Shown here: positions 27,081-35,874 of the stretch, piece after piece
Position numbering within the stretch: the first letter of the stretch is position 1
Layout of the letters: each line of letters begins with the position of its first letter
Assembly: GCF_036699995.1 (NCBI RefSeq)
Contig: NZ_CP144906.1
Location: 1,798,001 to 1,862,000 of the forward strand
Origin: Clostridium beijerinckii
GTDB lineage: Bacteria > Bacillota > Clostridia > Clostridiales > Clostridiaceae
DNA: 64,000 bases
Direction of reading: 5' to 3'
Made by a program: the position numbers and the translations under genes
Notes under the pieces: generated by a model
What the model was told of the DNA's origin: nothing
What the model saw: only the letters and a program-made list of their open reading frames with translations
The model's database searches: none

Positions 27081-27128
27081 TTAAAAGTAACATAAAAAAG
27101 TAGAAATCATATTATATAGTGGACATGG

Positions 27129-27833
27129 TTATAGGGTAAATAGACTACCTCGATCTATTAATTTCCCTTTTCTTAGTGCAATGGGTAAGACGTCATATTT
27201 AAAAAGAAATTTCTTTATTTGATCTCCCCATGTGTAACTATCTAAATCACCAAAGAAAGCCATCTTATTATTAGAGACCATACCGCCGACCCCGCCTATA
27301 AAACCATAATTTAGTGAAGGTAGTAGTATATCTCCGGGAGGAAGCAGAAGAATGTCAAAATCATAATTTTTAAGAGAATTAAAAATCCCTTTATCACTCG
27401 TGATTAAGGCTTTTTCTCTAACAGGGAGAATAGAACATTTTGTGTAACCTTGAGGAACATCAATGTGTATTTTTGAATTTTGAGAGTTTAAAAGATTTTC
27501 ATCGCTATATTTTAAAGTATGTATAAAATAGTTTTCTAAAATTAAAGAATTTAAAATAATATCGTTTGGATATGTATTGGACAATGTGTTTTTTGAAACA
27601 ATATAATTTATGTCGTTTAATTTAAGGATCTCTTTGAATTTTTCTGAGATATTTTGTTGGATAATTATCTTATTAAATGAATCATTTTTTAGTACATTTA
27701 ATTGAATATCAGGATGACCATTTATGGCATCATAAACATCATTACATTTAGGGACTAATATTGGTTTTAGGTCTAGTTTGGAAAGGCTAAGTAATTCTTC
27801 TTTAGTAATTCTATAATCGACAAAACAATGCAT
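27129..27833 (-). CDS. GME-fold protein, DUF6873-like, unknown substrate
   Basis: 234 residues without signal peptide. The segment order (HCFVDYRI, a repeated Asn-rich middle, CSILPVREKALITSDKG, ILLLPPGDILLPSLNYGFIGG, KMAFFGDLDSY) is that of a short guanidine-modifying-enzyme (GME) fold as found in a clostridial family of unknown function. One cysteine in YTKCSILPV could be catalytic. Assignment is from memory of the family pattern; function unknown. It has an AAGGAGAA ribosome binding site. Confidence 0.65.
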   Translation of the reverse strand: MHCFVDYRITKEELLSLSKLDLKPILVPKCNDVYDAINGHPDIQLNVLKNDSFNKIIIQQNISEKFKEILKLNDINYIVSKNTLSNTYPNDIILNSLILENYFIHTLKYSDENLLNSQNSKIHIDVPQGYTKCSILPVREKALITSDKGIFNSLKNYDFDILLLPPGDILLPSLNYGFIGGVGGMVSNNKMAFFGDLDSYTWGDQIKKFLFKYDVLPIALRKGKLIDRGSLFTL

Positions 27834-28058
27834 ATAAATTCTCCTTATAAGAATGTATGACTGATATTTAAAGGCAAAACAATCAATATTGAAATTATTA
27901 TTTTAAATTATATTTTGCGCTTTAAAGACTGATATGTCAATTAAGTAACTGCTAAAATGTATAAAAGTTAATATTTTATCAACTAGAAATATATCATATG
28001 AATTTTGCATATCCTCAAATTTTTAATACATACTAATATTAAGAAGGGAGTGAAATCC

Positions 28059-28958
28059 ATGCTTATTTTAAAATTAGCTTATAGTGAAGACTTGACTTTT
28101 TCCCATGACCTGCAAGAGCTAAAAGAGCTACTAAAGAAGAAGGAGATTTTAATAGGATTTGTTGAAAGTATAGAAGGAAAAACTCATATAATAAAGATAA
28201 TTTGTGAAGAAAATTGTTATAATGAAAAAGTAAAAGAGATTATTAACTTATATGTTAGTAATATTTTATATAGAATAGTTATTGATAATTATAGAAAAAA
28301 GGAAATGTTTGAATTTATAACGGATAATTATTTTTTCTTAAAGCAATCTGAAATATTAGAGGTTGAAGATCAAATACTAAAGGTGTTAAAGTATGAAGAA
28401 GTAGATGCAAATGAGGATACTATATTTTGTTTAAATAAAATTAATTCTATGGTAGAAAAGATTAGAGACTGCATAAGTGAAAAACAAGAGATTAATATAG
28501 ATGGATTTATAACTTTTAGGATGAGAAAATTAAGAGAGGATATAGAAAAAGTTATAGATAAAGTAGTAGAAAGATATATGGTGGAAAAAGAATATAAAGA
28601 ATTTATAAAACTACTAAAGTACTTTGTAGAAATACAGGAATGCAAAATAGAAGAAATAAATATAATAGTAGAAGATAATAATTATATAGTAAGGGATAAG
28701 GAAGGAAAAGATTTATATTACGATTTTTTCAGTGAAATCGCAACAGATCAAAATAAAGCTGAATTAAATATGGAAGATATATTAATTAGCGGACTAATAA
28801 CAAGTGCACCTGAAAATATAAATATTTATGGAAAAGAAAAATGTAGCAATAAAGAATTTATAGATACTATTCAAAATGTATTTGGAGATAAGGTTCATTT
28901 TTATGAAGCAAATAGCGACTATAATAAAATTGGTCAAATAATTGCAAAAAAATATTGA
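28059..28958 (+). CDS. ytxC: Putative sporulation protein YtxC
   Basis: 299 residues; ATG 28059 follows AAGAAGGGAG, whereas the upstream ATG 28005 has no ribosome binding site. YtxC-family features: an N-terminal alpha/beta part, NILYRIVIDNYRKKEMFEFI, the central FITFRMRKLREDIEKVIDKVVERYMVEKEYKEFIKLLKYFV helix pair, and a C-terminal GLITSAPENINIY segment. In Bacillus and clostridia it lies close to thrS-infC. Its exact role in sporulation is not known. The downstream promoter overlaps its stop codon. Confidence 0.88.
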   Translation: MLILKLAYSEDLTFSHDLQELKELLKKKEILIGFVESIEGKTHIIKIICEENCYNEKVKEIINLYVSNILYRIVIDNYRKKEMFEFITDNYFFLKQSEILEVEDQILKVLKYEEVDANEDTIFCLNKINSMVEKIRDCISEKQEINIDGFITFRMRKLREDIEKVIDKVVERYMVEKEYKEFIKLLKYFVEIQECKIEEINIIVEDNNYIVRDKEGKDLYYDFFSEIATDQNKAELNMEDILISGLITSAPENINIYGKEKCSNKEFIDTIQNVFGDKVHFYEANSDYNKIGQIIAKKY

Positions 28959-28983
28959 CATGGATTAACAACAATGATATACT
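28955..28983 (+). promoter_or_regulatory. Strong promoter of infC-rpmI-rplT
   Basis: TTGACA at 28955-28960, exact 17-bp spacer, TATACT at 28978-28983. The -35 box overlaps the ytxC stop codon (28956-28958). Transcription should start near 28990, giving a leader of about 150 nt before infC. Confidence 0.85.
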
Positions 28984-28989
28984 CATACA

Positions 28990-29106
28990 TGTTAAGAAGA
29001 AACAGCCGTTTCTCACCCTGCAGTGTTGAATCTACTAGTATGGGTTTATATGGATGTCTATACATTGAGTATTGATAATTTGAGACGGCTATATGCCGTC
29101 TTTTTA
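28990..29106 (+). ncRNA. infC leader attenuator (L20-leader type)
   Basis: The leader carries AGCCGTTTCTCA (29004-29015), which can pair with TGAGACGGCT (29081-29090). This excludes the terminator stem AGACGGC/GCCGTCT (29083-29089 with 29095-29101) plus TTTTT. This is the arrangement of the Firmicute L20 autoregulatory leader, in which L20 binding favours termination. Assignment to L20 rests on the position before infC-rpmI-rplT. Confidence 0.8.
29083..29106 (+). terminator. Leader terminator in front of infC
   Basis: 7-bp GC-rich stem 29083-29089 with 29095-29101 and five T residues, ending 32 bp before the infC start. Confidence 0.85.
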
Positions 29107-29137
29107 TTATGTATGTAATTTTTCGGAGGTGAAAAAT

Positions 29138-29650
29138 ATTAATAAAGATTTTTCTATTAATGAAGAAATAAGAGAAAAAGAACTTAGAGTAATTGGAAGT
29201 GATGGGGAACAATTAGGTGTTATCTCATCAAGTGAAGCAAGAAGACTTGCTGAAGAAAAAGAAATGGACTTAGTTATGATTTCCCCAAATGCGAAGCCAC
29301 CAGTTTGTAAGATTATGGACTTTGGTAAGTATATATATGAGCAATCAAAAAAGGAAAAAGAAGCTAAGAAAAAACAAAAAATAGTAAGTATTAAAGAAAT
29401 AAGAGTAAGTCTAACTATTGAGGAACATGATATTGACATAAAAGCAAAAAATGCTAGAAAGTTCCTATTAGAAGGAGATAAAGTTAAAATCAGTGTTAGA
29501 TTTAGAGGTAGAGAAATGGAACTTGGTCATATAGGACAAAAGATTCTTGATAATTTTGCATCTAAATTAGAAGACGTCTGCCTAATAGAGAAAAGACCTA
29601 AAAGAGAAGGCAGAAGTATGACAATGGTTTTAGGGCCTAAAAAGGCATAA
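29138..29650 (+). CDS. infC: Translation initiation factor IF-3
   Basis: 170 residues starting at the rare codon ATT 29138, 8 bases after CGGAGG; the in-frame ATG at 29093 lies inside the leader terminator and cannot be the start. IF3-N ([45 protein letters not shown]) and IF3-C ([36 protein letters not shown]) are complete. An AUU start is the known basis of infC translational autoregulation, since IF-3 rejects it. rpmI follows after 21 bp. Confidence 0.96.
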   Translation: MNKDFSINEEIREKELRVIGSDGEQLGVISSSEARRLAEEKEMDLVMISPNAKPPVCKIMDFGKYIYEQSKKEKEAKKKQKIVSIKEIRVSLTIEEHDIDIKAKNARKFLLEGDKVKISVRFRGREMELGHIGQKILDNFASKLEDVCLIEKRPKREGRSMTMVLGPKKA

Positions 29651-29671
29651 CTTGAGAGGAGGATTTTAATC

Positions 29672-29869
29672 ATGCCAAAAATGAAGACTCATAGAGGAGC
29701 AGCAAAAAGATTCAGAAAGACAGGTACAGGAAAACTTAAGAGAGCTAAGGCGTTTAAGAGCCATATCTTAACAAAGAAGAGTTCAAAAACTAAGAGAAAT
29801 CTTAGAAAAGCTGGATATGTTTCAGATTCACAAGTAAAAGTAATGAAGAAATTATTACCATACCTATAA
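29672..29869 (+). CDS. rpmI: 50S ribosomal protein L35
   Basis: 65 residues, [24 protein letters not shown] at the start and [19 protein letters not shown] at the end, full family length and very basic. Middle gene of infC-rpmI-rplT, with GAGAGGAGG ahead of the ATG. Controlled with its neighbours by the L20 leader. Confidence 0.98.
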   Translation: MPKMKTHRGAAKRFRKTGTGKLKRAKAFKSHILTKKSSKTKRNLRKAGYVSDSQVKVMKKLLPYL

Positions 29870-29896
29870 TATAGGGTAATGCAGGAGGTTTAAGTA

Positions 29897-30256
29897 ATGG
29901 CAAGAGTAAAGAGAGCGAAGAATTCTCGTAAAAATCATAAAAAAGTTTTAAAACTTGCAAAAGGATACTACGGTGGAAAAAGTAAGTTATATAAAACTGC
30001 TAATGAATCAGTAATAAGAGCATTAAGAAATTCTTATGTTGGAAGAAAGAATAAGAAGAGAGATTATAGAAGTTTATGGATAGCTAGAATTAACGCAGCT
30101 ACAAGAATGAACAACTTATCATATTCTAAATTCATGAATGGAATCAAATTAGCTGGAATAGACATCAACAGAAAGATGTTATCTGAAATAGCTATAAATG
30201 ATCCAAAAGCATTTACTGAATTAGTAGAAGTTGCTAAGAAACAATTAAATGCTTAG
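29897..30256 (+). CDS. rplT: 50S ribosomal protein L20
   Basis: 119 residues, [26 protein letters not shown], then [16 protein letters not shown] and a C-terminal helical domain. L20 assembles early on 23S rRNA, and in Firmicutes it represses its own operon through the leader. GGAGG precedes the ATG; a terminator follows. Confidence 0.98.
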   Translation: MARVKRAKNSRKNHKKVLKLAKGYYGGKSKLYKTANESVIRALRNSYVGRKNKKRDYRSLWIARINAATRMNNLSYSKFMNGIKLAGIDINRKMLSEIAINDPKAFTELVEVAKKQLNA

Positions 30257-30261
30257 TACAT

Positions 30262-30292
30262 AAAATGCGGCTTATGCCGCATTTTATTTTTA
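30262..30292 (+). terminator. Terminator after rplT
   Basis: 10-bp perfect stem 30262-30271 with 30276-30285 (AAAATGCGGC/GCCGCATTTT), 4-base loop, T-rich tail. Confidence 0.92.
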
Positions 30293-30356
30293 TATTCAAA
30301 TATAAATAATGATATTATTATTTTTCCATAATCCTATAGTTTTGAGGTGTAAAACT

Positions 30357-31139
30357 TTGATATATATAGAAAGTAAAGAAAATAATTTATTTAAGAATAC
30401 AAAAAAGCTTAAAGAAAGAAAAAATAGGACTAAAACAAGTAGGTATATAATTGAAGGATTTAGATTAGTTCAAGAGGCATTTAAGGCAAAGGTCGATGTG
30501 GATTACCTAATTGTGACTGAAGATGCACGGGATAAGGTAGACGAATTTTTGAGCGAATATATAAATGATGAAATCAAGATTTATGAGATTTCTGGAAATT
30601 TATTTAAAGAGCTTATTTCTACAGAAAATCCTCAAGGAATACTTGCGGTTATAAAAATGAATACAATGGAATCGAAATTAGATGGAGATTTTTACTTGCT
30701 TTGTGACAAGGTACAAGATCCAGGGAATCTAGGGACTATAATAAGAACTGCACATGCAGCTGGAGTACAAGAAATTATATTAACAAAGGGTACTGTAGAT
30801 ATATATAATGAAAAGACAATTAGATCCACAATGGGATCTATATTTTATATTCCTATTCATTATGATGATGAGAATCTCTCTTTAGTAAAAGATTTAAAGG
30901 GAAAAGGTTTTAATTTAGTAGTAACATCCTTGGATACAGATAAAAATTTCTTTCAAGCAGATTTAAGAGGCAGGGTTCTCTTAACTGTTGGGAATGAAGG
31001 AAATGGAGTAAGTACAGAAGTATTGGAGATGGCGGATACTAAAGTTAAGATACCAATGCCAGGCAATGCAGAATCTTTAAATGTAGCAGTAGCTTCATCT
31101 GTTATAATGTATGAGAAAGTAAGACAAAATCAATTGTGA
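30357..31139 (+). CDS. TrmH/SpoU family RNA 2'-O-methyltransferase
   Basis: 260 residues from TTG 30357, chosen for TGAGGTG 8-13 bases upstream. An N-terminal substrate-binding domain (SRYIIEGFRLVQEAFKA) is followed by the SPOUT methyltransferase knot: LLCDKVQDPGNLGTIIRTAHAAG (motif 1), LLTVGNEGNGVS (motif 2), IPMPGNAESLNVAVASSVIMYE (motif 3). It should methylate a ribose in 23S rRNA or tRNA using SAM. It often sits near infC-rplT and pheS in clostridia. Confidence 0.92.
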   Translation: MIYIESKENNLFKNTKKLKERKNRTKTSRYIIEGFRLVQEAFKAKVDVDYLIVTEDARDKVDEFLSEYINDEIKIYEISGNLFKELISTENPQGILAVIKMNTMESKLDGDFYLLCDKVQDPGNLGTIIRTAHAAGVQEIILTKGTVDIYNEKTIRSTMGSIFYIPIHYDDENLSLVKDLKGKGFNLVVTSLDTDKNFFQADLRGRVLLTVGNEGNGVSTEVLEMADTKVKIPMPGNAESLNVAVASSVIMYEKVRQNQL

Positions 31140-31163
31140 TTAAATCTTATTAAAATAGGAAAG

Positions 31164-31245
31164 TATATTAATAGGTTCCTAGGAAAATTTGAAACTATTT
31201 AAGAATGAAAGTAGATTTGAATATTTCTAGGAATCTATATTAATA
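31164..31245. repeat. Imperfect inverted repeat downstream of the methyltransferase gene
   Basis: Arms 31164-31186 (TATATTAATAGGTTCCTAGG...) and 31224-31245 pair over about 20 positions with small bulges. It lies where the methyltransferase transcript would end but lacks a T run, so its role is open. Confidence 0.5.
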
Positions 31246-31444
31246 TGAAAATATTTTAAAATGTATATATTTATCTATGTGAATAGAAAAATATATAAAT
31301 ATTTATAGGAAACATCTGGTGTTCAGAGTCTTTAAATTTAAAATAATCATGTTAAGATGAAATATTTAATTTAATTTGGAAATATGCTTATGAATATGGT
31401 ATATTAGAAAGCAGTGGATTTATATATAAATTTTGAAAATAGTA

Positions 31445-31473
31445 TTGATATTTTATATATTTATTTGTATAAT
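31445..31473 (+). promoter_or_regulatory. Promoter of the pheST T-box transcript
   Basis: TTGATA 31445-31450, 17-bp spacer, TATAAT 31468-31473. Start expected near 31480, just before the T-box. Confidence 0.75.
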
Positions 31474-31489
31474 GAGTTGTATTAATTGA

Positions 31490-31735
31490 ACATTGAAAAA
31501 CTGTGAATGAGAGAGTAGATATTAGAAAAGTTTTAAGGGAGAGAAGGTCATAGACTGTAAGCCTTCTTAAATAATATAATATTGAAGTTCGCTCAGGAGT
31601 TCTAGCTGTGAAATTTATAGTAGTAGCTAGCGGCAAGAAGAGTCGTTAATTAAATTGAGTTGGGTACTTTTTTTTAGTTCCAATTAGGGTGGTAACGCGG
31701 ATAATTCGTCCCTTTTTATGAGGTGGCGTTTTTTT
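31490..31735 (+). ncRNA. T-box leader, Phe-specific, controlling pheST
   Basis: The T-box core AGGGTGGTAACGCGG is at 31686-31700, followed by the competing terminator CGTCCCTT...GAGGTGGCG and eight T residues (31707-31737). The Stem I region lies at about 31500-31610, with a TTC codon at 31588-31590 suited to be the Phe specifier. Uncharged tRNA-Phe should stabilise the antiterminator and allow pheST transcription. Confidence 0.93.
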
Positions 31736-31854
31736 TATGCAAAAAAGTCTTTTCGATTGCCAATTTACAATAAACAATTTTGAAAGAAATATTTCTTATA
31801 TAAGGTGCAATCAAATAAAGCTTTATTTGGAGTTTTCTATAATTGAACACTGAA

Positions 31855-31884
31855 AATTGTGAATTGTGAATTGTGAATTGTGTA
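31855..31884. repeat. TTGTGAA heptamer tandem repeat before pheS
   Basis: About four head-to-tail copies of a 7-base unit (AATTGTG), the last degenerate, between the T-box and the pheS ribosome binding site. The same words occur at the 3' end of the dispersed repeat (14690-14698 and 63973-63986). Confidence 0.75.
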
Positions 31885-31908
31885 TTGACGTTATTGAAAG
31901 GAGAAACA

Positions 31909-32931
31909 ATGATGAAAGAAAAACTTAAAGAATTACAAGAACTTGCGTTAAGCAAAATTGAAGCTGTTAAAACTAGCAGCGAATTAGAAGAAATTAGAGT
32001 TAAGTTCTTAGGGAAAAAAGGGGAGCTTACTACAATATTAAGAGGTATGGGGAATCTTTCTCCAGAAGAAAGACCTATTGTAGGAAAATTGGTTAATGAA
32101 GCTAAAGCTGTTGTTGAAGAAAAATTAGAAAGCGTATTAAAGGCTATTAAAGATAAAGAAAAGGCTGAAAAGCTTGCAGGTGAAACTATAGATATTTCTC
32201 TTCCAGGAAGAAAGAAAGTTATAGGAAAGAGGCATCCGTTAGATTTGACTCTTCAAAGCATGGAAGAAATTTTCGTTTCAATGGGGTTCACAATTGAAGA
32301 TGGACCTGAAGTTGAATATGATCATTATAATTTTGAAGCTCTAAATATACCTAAGGATCATCCGGCTAGAAGTGAACAGGATACTTTATATATAAATGAT
32401 AATATAGTACTTAGAACTCAGACTTCACCAATTCAAGTTAGAACTATGGAAAATCAAAAGCCACCAATAAAGATGATTTCCCCTGGTAAAGTATATAGAT
32501 CAGATTCAGTAGATGCTACACATTCACCTATATTCTATCAAATGGAAGGATTAGTTATAGATAAGGGAGTTACATTTGCTGATTTAAAAGGAACATTAGA
32601 ATTATTTGCAAAAAAAATGTTTGGAGACAAGGTTCAAACTAAATTCAGACCACATCACTTCCCATTTACAGAGCCATCTGCTGAAATGGATGCAACATGC
32701 TTTGTATGTGGCGGTGAAGGTTGTAGAGTATGTAAAGGCAGCGGTTGGATAGAACTTTTAGGCTGTGGAATGGTTCATCCAAATGTTCTTAGAAACTGTG
32801 GCCTTGATCCAGAAGTTTATAGTGGATTTGCTTTTGGTTTTGGTGTTGACAGAATGGTAATGCTAAAGTATGGAATAGATGATATAAGATTATTATATGA
32901 AAGTGATATGAGATTCTTAAATCAATTCTAA
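31909..32931 (+). CDS. pheS: Phenylalanyl-tRNA synthetase alpha subunit
   Basis: 340 residues from ATG 31909 (GAAAGGAG upstream; ATG 31912 also possible). N-terminal coiled coil, then the class II core: [40 protein letters not shown] (motif 2 region), [37 protein letters not shown] (motif 3). [16 protein letters not shown] is a cysteine-rich insert as in bacterial PheS. Works as an alpha2-beta2 enzyme with PheT. Confidence 0.97.
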   Translation: MMKEKLKELQELALSKIEAVKTSSELEEIRVKFLGKKGELTTILRGMGNLSPEERPIVGKLVNEAKAVVEEKLESVLKAIKDKEKAEKLAGETIDISLPGRKKVIGKRHPLDLTLQSMEEIFVSMGFTIEDGPEVEYDHYNFEALNIPKDHPARSEQDTLYINDNIVLRTQTSPIQVRTMENQKPPIKMISPGKVYRSDSVDATHSPIFYQMEGLVIDKGVTFADLKGTLELFAKKMFGDKVQTKFRPHHFPFTEPSAEMDATCFVCGGEGCRVCKGSGWIELLGCGMVHPNVLRNCGLDPEVYSGFAFGFGVDRMVMLKYGIDDIRLLYESDMRFLNQF

Positions 32932-33278
32932 AAGCTTAATTTTATTTAAGATTTAAGAATTTAAGAATTTAAGAATATACATTCTTAGGAATATTTATTC
33001 TTTAGAATATTACCATATATATTCTAAAGATATACACCTTAAAAAAAGCAGCTATGCTGCAATTAAGAACTTATTAACTTGAAAAAAGCAGCTATGCTGC
33101 AATCAAGAACTTTTGAAACTTAAAAAAAGCAGCTATACTGCAATTAAGATTTTTTGAATATTAAAAAGGGTGTAGCTATTCTACCAATTAAGAACTTTTG
33201 CACATGTAAAAATGAGGGGGAGTGAAGAAATTGGATTAAAATAAGATGCTATACCCAGCAATAAAAGGAGGAAACAAA
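32932..33278. other. 347-bp spacer between pheS and pheT with tandem hairpin repeats
   Basis: Unusually long spacer for pheST. It contains TTAAGAATT triplet repeats (about 32946-32975), an AT hairpin (about 32970-33030), four tandem hairpin units (33039-33200), and then a short leader to the pheT ribosome binding site. No terminator-like T run follows the units, so pheT is probably still co-transcribed. Confidence 0.7.
33039..33200 (+). repeat. Four tandem hairpin repeats of about 40 bp
   Basis: Units begin at about 33041, 33081, 33121 and 33163. Each reads A-rich, then a small hairpin GCAGC-TAT-GCTGC, then AATTAAGAACTTTT. Unit 3 has GCAG-CTATA-CTGC, and unit 4 has GTAG-CTATT-CTAC with a paired C-to-T and G-to-A change that keeps the stem. 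Spacing and hairpin are conserved more than the letters. Confidence 0.88.
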
Positions 33279-35657
33279 ATGAAAGTACCATATAATTGGC
33301 TTAAAGATTATGTTGATATAAATGTTAGTCCTAAGGAATTAGGAGATAAATTAACTCTAACTGGTTCACAACTAGAAGAACTTGTTATCCAAGGAGATGT
33401 AATTCAAAATGTAGTTACAGGAAAAATTACTAATATTGAAAAACATCCTGATGCAGATAAGTTAAGCATATGTCAAGTTGATATAGGAAGTGAACAAATA
33501 CAAATAGTTACAGCAGCAACGAACATGAAAGAGCAAGATGTTGTGCCGGTTGCTCTTCATGGTTCAACACTTGCCGACGGAACTAAAATAAAAAAAGGAA
33601 AACTTAGAGGAGTAGTATCTAATGGTATGTTCTGCTCAGAAGAAGAATTAGGTACAGCTGGAGATGAGCCAGTTCATGGATTGATGATCTTACCTGCTGA
33701 TACTAAGCTTGGAGTTGATATCAAAGAAATTTTAGGATTAAATAAAGCAATTCTAGATTTTGAAATTACTTCAAACAGACCTGACTGTTTAAGCATGGTA
33801 GGTATGGCGAGGGAAACAGCAGCAGCGCTTAGAACAACTTATAGAATGCCAAGTTTAGAGTATGAAACTAAAAATTCAAAAAATATAAATGAAGAGTTAA
33901 CTGTTGAAGTTAAAGATACTCTTTGTAATAGGTATATGGCAAGAGGAGTGAAAAACGTTAAAGTTCAGCCATCACCAGGTTGGATGCAAGAAAGACTTCT
34001 TGAAGCTGGTATAAGACCAATAAATAATATAGTTGATATAACAAATTTTGTTATGCTTGAAACTGGTGAACCAATGCATGCTTTTGATAAAAGAGAAATT
34101 GCTACGAATAAAATAGTAATTGAAAGAGCAAATCAAGGAGAAAAGTTTACAACTTTAGATGAAGTAGAAAGAGAATTAGATGATTCGATGCTTTGCATTA
34201 AAGATGGAGAAAATATTATCGGTCTTGCTGGAATAATGGGTGGTTTAAACTCAGAAATAAAAGAGGATACTACAGAAGTTGTTTTTGAATGTGCGAATTT
34301 TGATGGAACTAACATAAGAGTAAACTCAAAGAAATTAAATCTAAGAACAGAAGCTTCTGGAAGATTTGAAAAAGATATAGATCCTAACTTAGCTGAAATT
34401 GCATTAAATAGAGCATGTAGCTTAATCTGTGAATTAGATGCCGGAGAAGTTATGGAAGGTACTATAGATGTTTACAACAACAAGAAAGAAGTATCAACTG
34501 TAACTGTTGATTCAAATTGGGTAAACAGCTTCCTTGGAACAGATCTTTCTAAAGAAGAGATGAAGAGATGTTTAGATAGTGTTGACTTATTTACAGAAAT
34601 AAATGGTGATAACTTAGTTGTGACTGCTCCAACTTTCAGAGTTGATATTGCAATTAGAGAAGATATAGCTGAGGAAATTGCAAGGATTTATGGATATGAA
34701 AAAATCCCTACAACAATTTTTAAAGTTTCTACAGAAAGAGAGCCAAGATATAGAAAAGGATTATTAGATAATAGAGTAGTAATGCTTGCTACAGGAAGTG
34801 GCTTAAATCAATCTATTAGTTATTCATTTGTATCTCCAAAGGTTTTTGATAAAATTAATTTACCAGAAGATAGTGAGCTTAGAAATGTAGTTAAGATAAG
34901 AAATCCATTAGGGGAAGATTATAGTGTAATGAGAACTTCAACACTTCCTTCAATGATGGAATCACTTGGAAGAAACTATTCTAGAAATAACTCATATGTA
35001 AGATTGTTTGAAATGGGGAAAGTTTACATTCCAAATGAGGATGAAACAAAACTTCCAACAGAAAAGAATATTCTGACTATAGGTATTTATGGAGAATGTG
35101 ACTACTTAGATCTTAAAGGTGTTGTTGAAAATATAACTGATGGGTTAGGTATAAAGAGTGTTAAATATGAGAGAGAGAGCGAAAATGTAAGTTACCACCC
35201 TGGAAAAACAGCTAAGATAGTTGTTGGTAGAACTAACGCTGGAACTTTAGGAGAAGTTCATTTAGATGTATGTGAAAATTACGGTCTAGATGTACCTTGC
35301 TATGTAGCAGAATTAGATTTAGATGTTTTATATGAAAATGCTGATATGGATAAAAAATATAAAGCACTTCCAAAATTCCCAGCAGTAACAAGAGATATTG
35401 CATTACTTGTTGATGATAGTCTTTTAGTTCAAGAAATTGATGATACAATAAAAAGAGCTGGTGGAAATTTAGTTGAAAAAGTAGAATTATTTGATATATA
35501 TAAAGGAAAGCAAATTCCAGATGGTAAAAAGAGTATAGCTTATGCAATCTGGTACAGAGATGAAAATAAGACATTAACAGATAAAGATGTTAATAAAGTT
35601 CATGAAAAAATCCTAAAATCTTTAGAATATAAGCTTGGAGCTACATTAAGAGATTAA
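33279..35657 (+). CDS. pheT: Phenylalanyl-tRNA synthetase beta subunit
   Basis: 792 residues from ATG 33279 (AAAGGAGG upstream). Domains: [14 protein letters not shown] start, tRNA-binding EMAP-like OB domain ([25 protein letters not shown]), B3/B4 editing domain ([47 protein letters not shown]), B5 domain, synthetase-like core, and a C-terminal FDX-ACB anticodon domain ([34 protein letters not shown]). Complete. Confidence 0.97.
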   Translation: MKVPYNWLKDYVDINVSPKELGDKLTLTGSQLEELVIQGDVIQNVVTGKITNIEKHPDADKLSICQVDIGSEQIQIVTAATNMKEQDVVPVALHGSTLADGTKIKKGKLRGVVSNGMFCSEEELGTAGDEPVHGLMILPADTKLGVDIKEILGLNKAILDFEITSNRPDCLSMVGMARETAAALRTTYRMPSLEYETKNSKNINEELTVEVKDTLCNRYMARGVKNVKVQPSPGWMQERLLEAGIRPINNIVDITNFVMLETGEPMHAFDKREIATNKIVIERANQGEKFTTLDEVERELDDSMLCIKDGENIIGLAGIMGGLNSEIKEDTTEVVFECANFDGTNIRVNSKKLNLRTEASGRFEKDIDPNLAEIALNRACSLICELDAGEVMEGTIDVYNNKKEVSTVTVDSNWVNSFLGTDLSKEEMKRCLDSVDLFTEINGDNLVVTAPTFRVDIAIREDIAEEIARIYGYEKIPTTIFKVSTEREPRYRKGLLDNRVVMLATGSGLNQSISYSFVSPKVFDKINLPEDSELRNVVKIRNPLGEDYSVMRTSTLPSMMESLGRNYSRNNSYVRLFEMGKVYIPNEDETKLPTEKNILTIGIYGECDYLDLKGVVENITDGLGIKSVKYERESENVSYHPGKTAKIVVGRTNAGTLGEVHLDVCENYGLDVPCYVAELDLDVLYENADMDKKYKALPKFPAVTRDIALLVDDSLLVQEIDDTIKRAGGNLVEKVELFDIYKGKQIPDGKKSIAYAIWYRDENKTLTDKDVNKVHEKILKSLEYKLGATLRD

Positions 35658-35687
35658 GGTATAATAACTCAAGTTTTGCTAAATGAA

Positions 35688-35735
35688 AGCTGCTTCAGAA
35701 ATAAGTTTTATTATTTTTGAAGCAGCTATTTTTAT
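35688..35735 (+). terminator. Terminator after pheT
   Basis: 17-bp near-perfect stem 35688-35704 with 35711-35727 around AGCTGCTTC/GAAGCAGCT, then TATTTTTATTT. Confidence 0.9.
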
Positions 35736-35798
35736 TTATGCAAAAAAATATAAGTTTAAAGAAGGAAATATCATGTTTCTATAGAATAAGTATAGATA

Positions 35799-35831
35799 AA
35801 GTGGTTAAAAGTGGTGTTAAGTGGTTTAAAA
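35799..35831 (+). promoter_or_regulatory. MraZ operator: three AAGTGGT direct repeats with 10-bp period
   Basis: GTGGT begins at 35801, 35811 and 35821, each preceded by AA or AAA, giving exactly one helical turn between units, about 45 bp before the mraZ start. MraZ is known to bind several short direct repeats of this kind in front of its own gene, so this is the expected autoregulatory site for the cell wall and division cluster. Confidence 0.82.
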
Positions 35832-35874
35832 TAGAGGGAAATTACCTAATCAATAAAAGTAGGAGCTGAGAATA

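Larger units (their letters stand above)
31140..31908. other. 769-bp region upstream of pheS: inverted repeat, promoter, T-box, heptamer repeats
   Basis: No protein gene is visible. Contents in order: an imperfect long inverted repeat (31164-31245), the pheST promoter (31445-31473), the T-box leader (about 31490-31735), an AT-rich spacer, and a TTGTGAA tandem repeat (31855-31884) directly before the pheS ribosome binding site. Confidence 0.7.

Noticed and set aside
29093..29137. ATG at 29093 as the infC start
   Set aside because: It lies inside the leader terminator with no ribosome binding site; ATT 29138 follows CGGAGG and gives the usual IF-3 N-terminus.
33039..33200. Regularly spaced repeats resembling a small CRISPR array
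   Set aside because: The repeat period leaves no unique spacers: the sequence between hairpins is itself repeated, the units differ in the stem, and no cas genes are present.
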